Origin: Acetobacterium malicum subsp. dehalogenans DSM 11527
GTDB taxonomy: Bacteria > Bacillota > Clostridia > Eubacteriales > Eubacteriaceae
Reading direction: 5' to 3'
DNA: 64,000 nucleotides
Assembly: GCF_000472665.1 (NCBI RefSeq)
Contig: NZ_AXAC01000008.1
Location: forward strand, 62,001 to 126,000
Of this stretch, positions 37,342 to 45,108 are shown piece by piece. The notes below the pieces were generated by a model. That model saw nothing but the letters and a program-made list of their open reading frames with translations. It did no database searches and was not told where the DNA came from. Both the position numbers and the translations under genes were made by a program. Position 1 is the first letter of the stretch. Every line of letters starts with the position of its first letter.

Positions 37342-37748
37342 TCTGCCGACATTTGCCAGCCAATGCCGAATTTATCGGTTAATGATCCATAGGCCTTACT
37401 CCAGAAAGTTTCTTGAAGTAACATCTCAACCGTACCACCTTTGCTTAATAAACCAAACAGCCGCTTGATTTCTTCCACATCATCAAGGGTAACGATCAGA
37501 GTAATGTTATTTCCTTTAATAAAAGGCATCCCTGGTGGCACATCCGAAAACATAATCATATTTCCCTTAATATCCATTTGAGCATTGGCCACCAGATCCT
37601 TGATGTTATCCGTCATCGGAAAACTTGGATCTGCCGGCATTTCGCCAAAAGTCATAATCTCAGGCTCATCCGTCTTAAATACTTCTTTGTAAAACATCAC
37701 CGCTTCCAGGCAGTTTCCGGGAAAATTAATGTAAGGACCAATCTTCAT
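37338..37748 (-). CDS. PhnB-like VOC (glyoxalase/bleomycin-resistance fold) protein
   Basis: 136 aa, ATG after AAGGAGAG. The opening MKIGPYINFPGNCLEAVMFYKEVF and closing TDKFGIGWQ are typical of the PhnB/'3-demethylubiquinone methyltransferase-like' branch of the VOC superfamily, which often forms dimers and whose members mostly lack a known substrate. It is the first gene of the polysaccharide operon, coupled by a 4-bp overlap to the GH16 gene. There is no obvious biochemical link to a glycan; it may be a passenger or a small-molecule binding switch. Confidence 0.8.
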   Translation of the reverse strand: MKIGPYINFPGNCLEAVMFYKEVFKTDEPEIMTFGEMPADPSFPMTDNIKDLVANAQMDIKGNMIMFSDVPPGMPFIKGNNITLIVTLDDVEEIKRLFGLLSKGGTVEMLLQETFWSKAYGSLTDKFGIGWQMSAE

Positions 37749-37861
37749 TTTTCTCTCCTTTATTTTTTATTCGGCTCTGATATTCTGATTCTAAACCTAT
37801 TCATACCCAATTGCAGTAAATTTAAAGGACGCTCTTGAATATTTATCGATAAAATGAAAAA

Positions 37862-37891
37862 AGGCATCTGCGCAGTAATGCCCAGATGCCT
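37862..37891 (-). terminator. Terminator after the P-type ATPase gene
   Basis: AGGCATCTG / CAGATGCCT with a 12-nt loop; on the minus strand TTTTTTC follows. It separates the ATPase gene from the polysaccharide operon. Confidence 0.88.
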
Positions 37892-37916
37892 AAAGACCTA
37901 ACTCGATGTTCTCGAA

Positions 37917-40562
37917 TTATTTAGCTTCATATTTTCTTTGAAAGAATTTTACTGTTTCAACAATTGGAATCACGACCACAGCAAGCCCCATGGCAGCAAA
38001 ATATTCAGCCAGACTGATGGGTTCAAATTCAAAGGCGGCGGCAATCGGCGGAATAAAAATAACCGCTGTTGTCAGCACTAAAGAAACTGCCATCGCCAGA
38101 AATAAAAACTTATTCTGGTGCTGCATCTTAAAGATCGACTGACGTCGGCTGCGCATATTGAGCGAGTGGAACATTTCGGCCATCGAGAGGGTTAAGAACG
38201 CCATCGTCATCCCATCGGCACTTTCGGCAATTTCCCATACACCGGCTTCCATATAGTGACCCACGAAATAGGCGACTATAGTGACCAGCGCCACCATAAT
38301 ACCCTGCCAGATCACATCAACCCCCAGCCCGCGGGAGAAAATACCCTCTTTAGCTTCACGGGGCGGATTTTTCATCGTATCGGCTTCCTCACCTTCCATT
38401 CCTAAGGCAATAGCCGGGAAGGAGTCCGTGATCAGGTTGATCCACAATAAATGAACCGGTTTCAGAATCGTGAATCCCAACAAGGTGGCCACAAAGATGG
38501 CGATAACTTCCGATAGGTTGGAAGACAGCAAAAACTGAATCGCCTTGCGGATATTATCGTAAATACGACGACCTTCCTCCACTGCATTGACAATTGTGGC
38601 AAAATTATCATCTGCCAGCACCATATCTGCAACATTTTTAGTAACATCGGTGCCAGTGATCCCCATTCCTACTCCAATATCGGCGGTTTTAATCGACGGC
38701 GCATCGTTGACCCCATCACCAGTCATCGCCACGATCATGCCCTGATTCTGCCAGGCTTTAACAATTCGCACCTTATGTTCCGGCTGAACTCGGGCATACA
38801 CAGAGTAATTGCCAATGTCTTTCTTGAGCTGCTCTTCACTGATCTCATCCAGTTGCGCCCCGGTTATGGCTTCTTTGGGATCGGCAATGATCCCCAGTTG
38901 TTTGGCGATGGCAATGGCGGTATCGCGATGATCTCCTGTGATCATTACCGGTCGGATACCAGCCGACTTGCATTGGACAATGGCTCCCTTGACCTCTGGC
39001 CGGATCGGATCAATCATGCCGGTTAGCCCGACGAAGCACAACTGATGCTCCAAATAGTCCGGTGTCTGATTTTCCGGCATGGTATCCCAACTGCGGAAGG
39101 CGCCGGCCAGGACCCGAAGCGCCTGATCAGCCAGACGTTTGTTGGCCTGTCTGATTTCTTCACAAATATCATCTGTAATCGGTAGCTGGGCATTACCATC
39201 CCAGTAGGTGGTGCAGCGAGAGATCAGTACATCCGGTGCCCCTTTAACATATTGGGTAAAGCTGCCGTCTGCCATTTTGTGAATAGTACTCATCAGCTTT
39301 CGGCCAGAGTCAAAGGGTGCTTCCCCAACCCGTGGGGTTTGAGCTTCCATATCTCGCTTTTTCAAACCCAGCGAAAAACCGTAATTAACCAAGGCCGCCT
39401 CGGTGGGCTCTCCTTCGGCCCTGTTTTCGTCATTCAAACGGGCATCATTACAGAGAGCCATGGTTCGACCCAACAACGGTTCATCAAAACCGAAATGATC
39501 CACAACCGTCATCTTGTTCTGGGTCAGGGTTCCGGTTTTATCGGAACAGATCACCTGGGTACAACCCAGGGTTTCAACGGCAGTCAGTTTTCGTATGACT
39601 GCTTTTTCTTTGGCCATATTGGTCACGCCAATCGAAAGAACAATCGTGACCACTGCGGCCAGACCTTCGGGAATCGCGGCAACTGCGAGCGATACCGCCA
39701 CCATAAAGGTGTTTAATACACCAATGCCGGTAATTCCTTCACCCAGATATAAGCGCACCAGACTGAGGGCAAAGATGAAAACACAAATGCCCAGAACCAG
39801 CCAGCTTAATACCTTACTTAACTGATTAAGCTTGATTTGCAGCGGTGTGGCATGTTCTTTGGCCTGGGTAATGGCATCGGCAATCTTACCCATTTCGGTT
39901 TGCATCCCAGTGGCCACAACCGTCGCCGAACCGCGGCCATAAACCACGGCACTACCCATGTAAACCATGTTCTTGCGGTCACCCAGCGAGATATCTTTTT
40001 GATCACCCAGATTCAGGGCGTTAATCACCTTGCCGACTGGGACACTTTCTCCGGTCAGAGCCGCCTCTTCAATTTTCAGGCTGGCGCTTTCCAGCAGTCT
40101 GGCATCGGCTGGTACCGAGTCGCCAGCTTCCAGCAAGATAACATCCCCCACCACCAGGTCTTCGGTTTTGATTTCCTGGATTTTTCCGTCCCGCATCACC
40201 CGGGAGGTGGCCGCGGAAATGGCCTGGAGCGCTTCGATGGCTTTTTCTGCCTTGCTTTCCTGATAAACACCCAGCACTGAATTGATTATAACCACCGCCA
40301 TAATGATTATCACATCGGCAAATGATTCGCCCGAATAGGCGGCGGTAATGCCCGAAATAATGGCGGCCGCAATCAGGATCACAATCATCGGATCTTTTAA
40401 CTGATTAAAAAGCCGCATCGCCAATGAATCTTTTTTGGCTTCATCCAGTTTATTTTTGCCGTTTTGTTCCAGCCGCTTGCTGGCCTCGGCCTGGGAGAGC
40501 CCTTCTCTCCCGGAGTTTAACTCCTTTAGTACTTCTTCCGAAGTCTGCAAATACGTCTTCAT
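37917..40562 (-). CDS. P-type cation-transporting ATPase (Ca2+-type P2A family), probably Mn2+-regulated exporter
   Basis: About 881 aa from the ATG at 40562, 5 bp after AGGAGG; an in-frame ATG 24 codons earlier falls inside the leader terminator. Features: N-terminal cation ATPase domain, the actuator motif TGES, the M4 motif IPEGL, phosphorylation site DKTGTLT, nucleotide-site KGAP, hinge TGDGVNDAP, and NLITDSFPAIALG in M6, with about ten membrane helices. Sequence class is Ca2+ ATPase-like, but bacterial relatives (YoaB type) under the yybP-ykoY riboswitch export Mn2+. The gene sits behind exactly that riboswitch, so Mn2+ efflux is the favoured role. Confidence 0.93.
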   Translation of the reverse strand: MKTYLQTSEEVLKELNSGREGLSQAEASKRLEQNGKNKLDEAKKDSLAMRLFNQLKDPMIVILIAAAIISGITAAYSGESFADVIIIMAVVIINSVLGVYQESKAEKAIEALQAISAATSRVMRDGKIQEIKTEDLVVGDVILLEAGDSVPADARLLESASLKIEEAALTGESVPVGKVINALNLGDQKDISLGDRKNMVYMGSAVVYGRGSATVVATGMQTEMGKIADAITQAKEHATPLQIKLNQLSKVLSWLVLGICVFIFALSLVRLYLGEGITGIGVLNTFMVAVSLAVAAIPEGLAAVVTIVLSIGVTNMAKEKAVIRKLTAVETLGCTQVICSDKTGTLTQNKMTVVDHFGFDEPLLGRTMALCNDARLNDENRAEGEPTEAALVNYGFSLGLKKRDMEAQTPRVGEAPFDSGRKLMSTIHKMADGSFTQYVKGAPDVLISRCTTYWDGNAQLPITDDICEEIRQANKRLADQALRVLAGAFRSWDTMPENQTPDYLEHQLCFVGLTGMIDPIRPEVKGAIVQCKSAGIRPVMITGDHRDTAIAIAKQLGIIADPKEAITGAQLDEISEEQLKKDIGNYSVYARVQPEHKVRIVKAWQNQGMIVAMTGDGVNDAPSIKTADIGVGMGITGTDVTKNVADMVLADDNFATIVNAVEEGRRIYDNIRKAIQFLLSSNLSEVIAIFVATLLGFTILKPVHLLWINLITDSFPAIALGMEGEEADTMKNPPREAKEGIFSRGLGVDVIWQGIMVALVTIVAYFVGHYMEAGVWEIAESADGMTMAFLTLSMAEMFHSLNMRSRRQSIFKMQHQNKFLFLAMAVSLVLTTAVIFIPPIAAAFEFEPISLAEYFAAMGLAVVVIPIVETVKFFQRKYEAK

Positions 40563-40593
40563 CCAATCCTCCTTCAAGAATAATTTTTGGTAT

Positions 40594-40620
40594 AAAAAAA
40601 CCAGGTGCTTCTGCACCTGG
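40594..40620 (-). terminator. Riboswitch-controlled leader terminator
   Basis: Perfect CCAGGTGC / GCACCTGG stem with AGAA loop followed by seven T on the minus strand, placed 32 bp before the ATPase start codon and 30 bp after the aptamer. This is the expression platform of a transcription-attenuating riboswitch. Confidence 0.88.
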
Positions 40621-40651
40621 AAAAAATAACCCAAGTACAGAAAAACTGTAC

Positions 40652-40735
40652 ATGAGTCTCACTCATTAAGATAAGCCAGGTATTTCTACCATGCATGTTG
40701 ACTTATCACGCGAATCGCGCAAATTACTCCCTCAT
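40652..40735 (-). ncRNA. yybP-ykoY (Mn2+) riboswitch aptamer
   Basis: Conserved elements of this class appear in order on the minus strand: GGGAGTAA near the 5' side, GTCAACATGC in the middle, CCTGGC, and AATGAGTGAGACTC at the 3' side, with the flanking GATAAG/CTTATC strands able to pair. The 5' and 3' ends (ATGAG / CTCAT) close the P1 stem. yybP-ykoY RNAs sense Mn2+ and turn on efflux genes. The downstream terminator and P-type ATPase match a Mn2+-induced exporter. Confidence 0.87.
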
Positions 40736-40744
40736 AACTGCTTC

Positions 40745-40773
40745 ATTTTACCCCGGCGCATTATCTTTGTCAA
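40745..40773 (-). promoter_or_regulatory. Sigma-A promoter of the riboswitch-ATPase transcript
   Basis: TTGACA (40773-40768), 17-bp spacer, TAAAAT (40750-40745). The -35 box and spacer lie inside a 15-bp inverted repeat (40753-40786). Confidence 0.85.
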
Positions 40774-40786
40774 GATAATGCGCCGG
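40753..40786. terminator. 15-bp inverted repeat overlapping the ATPase promoter
   Basis: CCGGCGCATTATCTT / AAGATAATGCGCCGG with a 4-nt loop, starting 10 bp after the protease stop codon. The T-run (ATTTTTT) is on the plus-strand side only, so as a terminator it would best stop rightward transcription; it may also end the protease mRNA or act as an operator. Confidence 0.65.
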
Positions 40787-40796
40787 ATTTTTTATG

Positions 40797-42698
40797 TTAA
40801 TTGTTTTCAAGATATGGTTGCGCGGTGGGGCCAGGTGCCGCTGAGCCTTTCGGCAATACCTGAACCTCAATCGCTTCCAAACGGTAGCCAAATCCCGCGG
40901 TGCCTGCTTCAGCCCCATTTTGGGCCCAGTCCATCCAGCCGACATTTTCGGCGTGGACCCGGTAATAGACGTCGAACTGGTCGGCATCAGCACCGGTTAA
41001 CTGGATTTTGATGGCTTCCAGTCGCAGCGATTCGCCGGTCGTTCCACTCATTTCGCCATTGCTGCGATAATCCTGCCAGCCCTGATTTTGTATATGGGTG
41101 CGATATTCAATACCCAGATCATAGCCACTGGTATCCATTTTTATTTCAATCCCTTCCAGCCGTAAGGATTGACCGAAGGTACCGCTGATGCCACCATTGC
41201 TTTGTAAATTCTGCCAGCCCTGATCCTGGACATGGGTACGGTAGAGACAATTTACAAAGGTGTCCCGGCTTTGGGTAAAGGCTTTGATACACACATTACT
41301 GTTATCTTTTTTAGAGGTATCATACCAACCGCCAGTACCCGTGTTACTGGTAAAGCTCTCGCCGGGATTAGCACTGGCAGCGCTGCTGTATTCGGCCACC
41401 CGGCTTTCAACCGGCACGGACTCATTGGTTCCCGGGGTTCTGAATTTGACGACAACTGCAAACTTCTGGCCGGCTACCAGCCCCACCGGATTATCCAAAT
41501 CGATGGTATAATAACCACTACGCTGGAAAGTTGCCGTCTGAGTGGCTCGCAAGGTACCACTGTTTGGCTTGCCATCATTGACATCGGTGTAGATCTTGAT
41601 CTCCGCCGTTGTTCCGGGGGTTAGTGCGTAGGTACTTACCGCAGTCAGATTGTCGCTGGCGGTAGCGGTATAAATATTGGCTCCCCAGGCAGTGTTATCC
41701 CCGTCTGGATAGCCCATCGCGGAGATGTTGCCCAGTGGATCATACTGATAAATCCGGCTGTAATTATCGGTGGCTTGGGCATTGTGAAAAGCGGTCACAT
41801 TGCTACCGGCATAGCTGTCGTAATAAGACATGTAGAAATAACCACCGTCACCCCAATCAGATCCCCAGCTATTTCGGATAATCCAGGCACCATCACCATC
41901 AGGTTTTTTATTAAAATTGCTGCTGCTGTAATTATCATCCCAGCCGACAATCGCCACATCATGATCGGGTTCTTCATCACCATCGTAGTAAAAGGCTGCG
42001 TTATCACTATTGAAATACTCATCGCTATCCAATGGTACTGAATACATGGAGGTGTAAAGCACCCCGCCATCCATCAGGGTCTGTTTAATAGCCGATGGTA
42101 AGTTGGGAATCGATTCCACTTCCTGAACATGATAGTCTGCAGCTAATCCAGTCTTTTTCGGGGTGCCATAGGGATCACTACTTTCACTGACCGGGCCACT
42201 CCATCGAGCCAGATAAGCAGTGGCCATGCTATAGTTCCCGCCATCGTCAGGGGTTCCATCAAAACCACTGTTCCACATCAGGTTATTTTCTGACAGATCG
42301 ACCGTTGTATCTTGTTTGAGATAGGATTCCAGCGAAGCCAGACTGGCAAAAGCCCAGCAACTGCCATAATCACCCTGGTTGCGGATATCCGTAATGCGTC
42401 CTGTGTCGCGCAGATCATAGGATGCCGGGAGCGTTGCGGAAGAAGCTGTCGTGGTCTCTGCTACGCCCTCATAGCGTTGCAATGGTGGGGGGATGTAACC
42501 CCGGGAATGGCCGTCGTTAGTTGAGGTATTAAGTGTTCCCGACTTAACATCATCCCGATATTGAACAAAAGCCGGATTTAAAGGCGCCGCTGTCGGCTCA
42601 ATGATTTCTTCAAAAGCCCAGGCACTTCCCGGAATCAAAACAGTCAACATTAGGCTGACCAGCAGTAATGACAGTAATTTTTTGAAATTATTTTTCAT
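40797..42698 (-). CDS. Secreted papain-like (C1) cysteine protease with three ChW repeats
   Basis: 633 aa. Signal peptide ~1-28 (ending GSAWA), propeptide-like stretch to ~88, then a C1 protease domain from LPASYDLRD. Catalytic residues visible: Cys in GDYGSCWAFA, His in DHDVAIVGWDD, Asn in IRNSWGSDWG. A beta-rich domain (~325-480) follows. Three C-terminal ChW repeats (~490-620) carry GWQNLQSNGG, GWQDYRSNGE and GWMDWAQNGA. ChW repeats are a clostridial hallmark on secreted or surface-bound enzymes. The protein is probably surface-associated and degrades extracellular protein. A 75-aa gene lies 43 bp upstream on the same strand. Confidence 0.92.
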   Translation of the reverse strand: MKNNFKKLLSLLLVSLMLTVLIPGSAWAFEEIIEPTAAPLNPAFVQYRDDVKSGTLNTSTNDGHSRGYIPPPLQRYEGVAETTTASSATLPASYDLRDTGRITDIRNQGDYGSCWAFASLASLESYLKQDTTVDLSENNLMWNSGFDGTPDDGGNYSMATAYLARWSGPVSESSDPYGTPKKTGLAADYHVQEVESIPNLPSAIKQTLMDGGVLYTSMYSVPLDSDEYFNSDNAAFYYDGDEEPDHDVAIVGWDDNYSSSNFNKKPDGDGAWIIRNSWGSDWGDGGYFYMSYYDSYAGSNVTAFHNAQATDNYSRIYQYDPLGNISAMGYPDGDNTAWGANIYTATASDNLTAVSTYALTPGTTAEIKIYTDVNDGKPNSGTLRATQTATFQRSGYYTIDLDNPVGLVAGQKFAVVVKFRTPGTNESVPVESRVAEYSSAASANPGESFTSNTGTGGWYDTSKKDNSNVCIKAFTQSRDTFVNCLYRTHVQDQGWQNLQSNGGISGTFGQSLRLEGIEIKMDTSGYDLGIEYRTHIQNQGWQDYRSNGEMSGTTGESLRLEAIKIQLTGADADQFDVYYRVHAENVGWMDWAQNGAEAGTAGFGYRLEAIEVQVLPKGSAAPGPTAQPYLENN

Positions 42699-42741
42699 TT
42701 TCGCTCCTCGTTCTCATTATTTGGCCTTATCTTTACTCAGT

Positions 42742-42969
42742 TTACTTTGCTGATTCTCCAGTTCCTGGATCCCTTCCGAACTCGATCTGATCAAGCAACG
42801 CGTTGAATTTCTCGGTGAGGGTGTCGACATTAGTCTTCAATTCGTCATCTCCCGGGGTACAGTTCCCGGGGAAGCCGTAGATCCGTCCGCTCCCAACTTC
42901 CTTCAATAAAAAAAGAATCTCCGCGATTTCCTGGGCATACTCGTTTCTGATGTCTGTTAATTTATCCAT
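42742..42969 (-). CDS. Small hypothetical protein, 75 aa
   Basis: ATG preceded by AGGAGG with 5-bp spacing, good evidence that it is real. The sequence is acidic and helical (MDKLTDIRNEYAQEIAEIL...), with a central GFPGNCTPGDDE turn and a C-terminal helix; no membrane segment or signal peptide. It lies directly upstream of the secreted protease gene and probably shares its transcript. No family recognised. A cytoplasmic chaperone or inhibitor for the protease is only a guess from position. Confidence 0.65.
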   Translation of the reverse strand: MDKLTDIRNEYAQEIAEILFLLKEVGSGRIYGFPGNCTPGDDELKTNVDTLTEKFNALLDQIEFGRDPGTGESAK

Positions 42970-43022
42970 TACTTCCTCCTGATAATTAGCTTTTGGTGCT
43001 ATTTAGAAACTACTAAAAAAAT

Positions 43023-43115
43023 TTAGCCACTTTGATCAAAAAAACAACCGCCTGATTTAACGGCGGTTATCTTCTTCTGATCCAAAACCAGTCTTTTAAT
43101 AATCAATGCGATCAT
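43023..43115 (-). CDS. Possible short ORF (30 aa), type I toxin-like or sRNA-embedded
   Basis: ATG at 43115 follows GGGGAGG by 6 bp, and TATAAT stands at 43141-43136, so a short mRNA starts near 43129. The peptide begins MIALIIKRLVLDQKKITAV. A terminator hairpin (43046-43068) lies within the reading frame and its T-run precedes the stop codon, so most transcripts would lack a stop. The layout (strong promoter and ribosome site, tiny hydrophobic-basic start, AACCGCC-type terminator) resembles Firmicute type I toxin loci, perhaps a decayed copy; coding status is doubtful. Confidence 0.35.
   Translation of the reverse strand: MIALIIKRLVLDQKKITAVKSGGCFFDQSG
43037..43068 (-). terminator. Terminator of the short transcript downstream of the soluble chemoreceptor
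   Basis: AACCGCC / GGCGGTT, 9-nt loop, followed by GTTTTTTT on the minus strand. Confidence 0.8.
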
Positions 43116-43176
43116 GATAAACCTCCCCTTATTCTATTATAGGAAGATATACCCAATCATGTCGTTTTTTAACACC

Positions 43177-45075
43177 TTACATCACTTCCCGGATCACATC
43201 GTATTTGGCATCGTCGCTTTCGACAAAGCCTTCGACTGGAGATTTGATATTTGGTGCCTTTATATATTCTACAAAAGCCTGTCTTAATCGTGTCGTAAAT
43301 TCTTTTGGAAGTTTCGGATTAGCGGCAATGGCATCCTTGGGAATATCCGGCGTTTTAGCTAAGATTCTGAATTCATCCAGATTAATACCGCTCTTTTCCG
43401 CCCCTTCCATGGCTTCGCTATAGGTGGCTCCCGCATCATATTCCCGGGACAGCACCGCTTTGATAACACTGTCGTGGCTCCCCAGATAAGATGTTTTACT
43501 GAATATTGACTTGGGGTTCATGCCTTCTGATTTAATAATATGCTGGGCATAGAGAAATCCCGAGGCACTGCCCTCATCGACATAGGCAAAGCTGCGACCT
43601 CTTAGTCCACTTAAACTGTTGATGCCACTGTCTTTACGGGTGATAATATAGCCATTATAAGATACCTTGCCGTTTACTCGGGGGGATACCAGAGGCTCAA
43701 TGCCGATTTTTTCGTGGGCATTGACATAGGCAAAAGGTGAGAACCAGGCCACGTCAATGATACCTTCCTTCATGCCTTCGCTGAGCGCCTCATAATCCTT
43801 AACAATCATCGTTCGCACCTTATAGCCGATTTTTTTGAAGACCCCATTTAAAATCGGTACATACATGGTTTTAATATTTTCTGGCGAGGTAAAGGGATTA
43901 ACCCCAAAGATAATTTCATTTTTGCTTTTGTTTTTGGCGGTAAGCTTCTGAACATTGCTGGCCATTTCCGAAAGTTTTGTACAATAATCCAGCAGTTCAA
44001 TGTTTTTAGCCTTTTGATTCACAATCGTACTGATCGTATTGGTCGTAACCCGATGGGTCGTGTCCACCGCATCAGATACTTTAGAGATCGACGTTTGAAT
44101 GCCATGGGAGGTGTCCACCTGGAGGCTGGAAATCGCTTTGATTTCGTTCATCGAGTGGTTTAATTCGATCAGAACTTTTTGAATTTCTTCGATCACTTCG
44201 CCGGATTTCTGAGCGGTGTTTTCAATATCTCTGGTCCGGGTGGTACATCGTTCAATCGCAGTGTTGGAACGATCCACCTCAACAATCACCTGATTGACAA
44301 TCTGTTCGATTTCGGTGGCAAAGGTTGCCGTACTGTCCGACAGCCGTTTGATTTCTTCCGCTACCACCGAAAATCCCTTGCCGGCAGCCCCGGCCCGGGC
44401 GGCCTCAATGCTGGCGTTAAGAGCCAGCAGATTGGTTTGCCGGGAAATATCTTTAATATAGTCTACGAACTTACTGATCTGTTTGGATGAACCATCCAGT
44501 TCGGTATTAATTCCCGAGGCCTGCTTCACTCCATCGATAAGATCCCGCAACAGATCAGAAATACTTTCGATGGTGGATCGGTTTTCGTTGAGCATGTCCA
44601 CCGATTGGCTGGAGTTTTCTTCGATTCTGACAATATTTCCCTGAAGCTTATTGGATACTTCAGTAAAATGATTGATCTCCGAGTTGATTTCATAAGTGCT
44701 GGCGGCATTTTCCTCGCTGAGTTTGGCGATTTCCTCGGCCTGAGCGACGATCGTATTAAAGACTTTGACATTTTCTTCGGAAAACCAGCTCAACTTTTTT
44801 ATGTCAAAGTCCATGGTTTCCAGCAATGAAAAAAGCTCGCTGTTGACATTGTCCTTTTCTTCATCTTCGCTGGGTTCTTCTTTCGTTGACATGGCGGTGA
44901 GCAGGTTTAAAATGCTGTTCATGGTGGCTTTGTTTTCATTTAATATTTCCACCGACTGAGCCGAGCTTTCTTCCAGGGTTATGATATTTCTTTTCAGCTC
45001 GTCTGAGGTCTGAGCAATGGTTTTGACCTCCTGGTGGATATTTTTCAAATTGACTTCATTTTTTATTTCTTCCAT
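43177..45075 (-). CDS. Soluble chemoreceptor fused to a PhnD-like periplasmic-binding domain
   Basis: 632 aa; ATG after GGAGAC. No signal peptide and no membrane helix anywhere. Residues ~1-385 are coiled coil, including a canonical chemoreceptor tip ([19 protein letters not shown] near 215-233). From ~390 a phosphate/phosphonate-type binding protein domain begins ([21 protein letters not shown]...), with [12 protein letters not shown]-like and [13 protein letters not shown] segments typical of PhnD. In most systems such domains are exported; here it must face the cytoplasm. It probably senses an intracellular oxyanion or related metabolite and feeds CheA. It lies 33 bp after the M29 aminopeptidase stop on the same strand, so the two may be cotranscribed. 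Confidence 0.87.
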   Translation of the reverse strand: MEEIKNEVNLKNIHQEVKTIAQTSDELKRNIITLEESSAQSVEILNENKATMNSILNLLTAMSTKEEPSEDEEKDNVNSELFSLLETMDFDIKKLSWFSEENVKVFNTIVAQAEEIAKLSEENAASTYEINSEINHFTEVSNKLQGNIVRIEENSSQSVDMLNENRSTIESISDLLRDLIDGVKQASGINTELDGSSKQISKFVDYIKDISRQTNLLALNASIEAARAGAAGKGFSVVAEEIKRLSDSTATFATEIEQIVNQVIVEVDRSNTAIERCTTRTRDIENTAQKSGEVIEEIQKVLIELNHSMNEIKAISSLQVDTSHGIQTSISKVSDAVDTTHRVTTNTISTIVNQKAKNIELLDYCTKLSEMASNVQKLTAKNKSKNEIIFGVNPFTSPENIKTMYVPILNGVFKKIGYKVRTMIVKDYEALSEGMKEGIIDVAWFSPFAYVNAHEKIGIEPLVSPRVNGKVSYNGYIITRKDSGINSLSGLRGRSFAYVDEGSASGFLYAQHIIKSEGMNPKSIFSKTSYLGSHDSVIKAVLSREYDAGATYSEAMEGAEKSGINLDEFRILAKTPDIPKDAIAANPKLPKEFTTRLRQAFVEYIKAPNIKSPVEGFVESDDAKYDVIREVM

Positions 45076-45108
45076 GATCTGTCTCCGTTCTCAATTTATA
45101 ATGACGCT

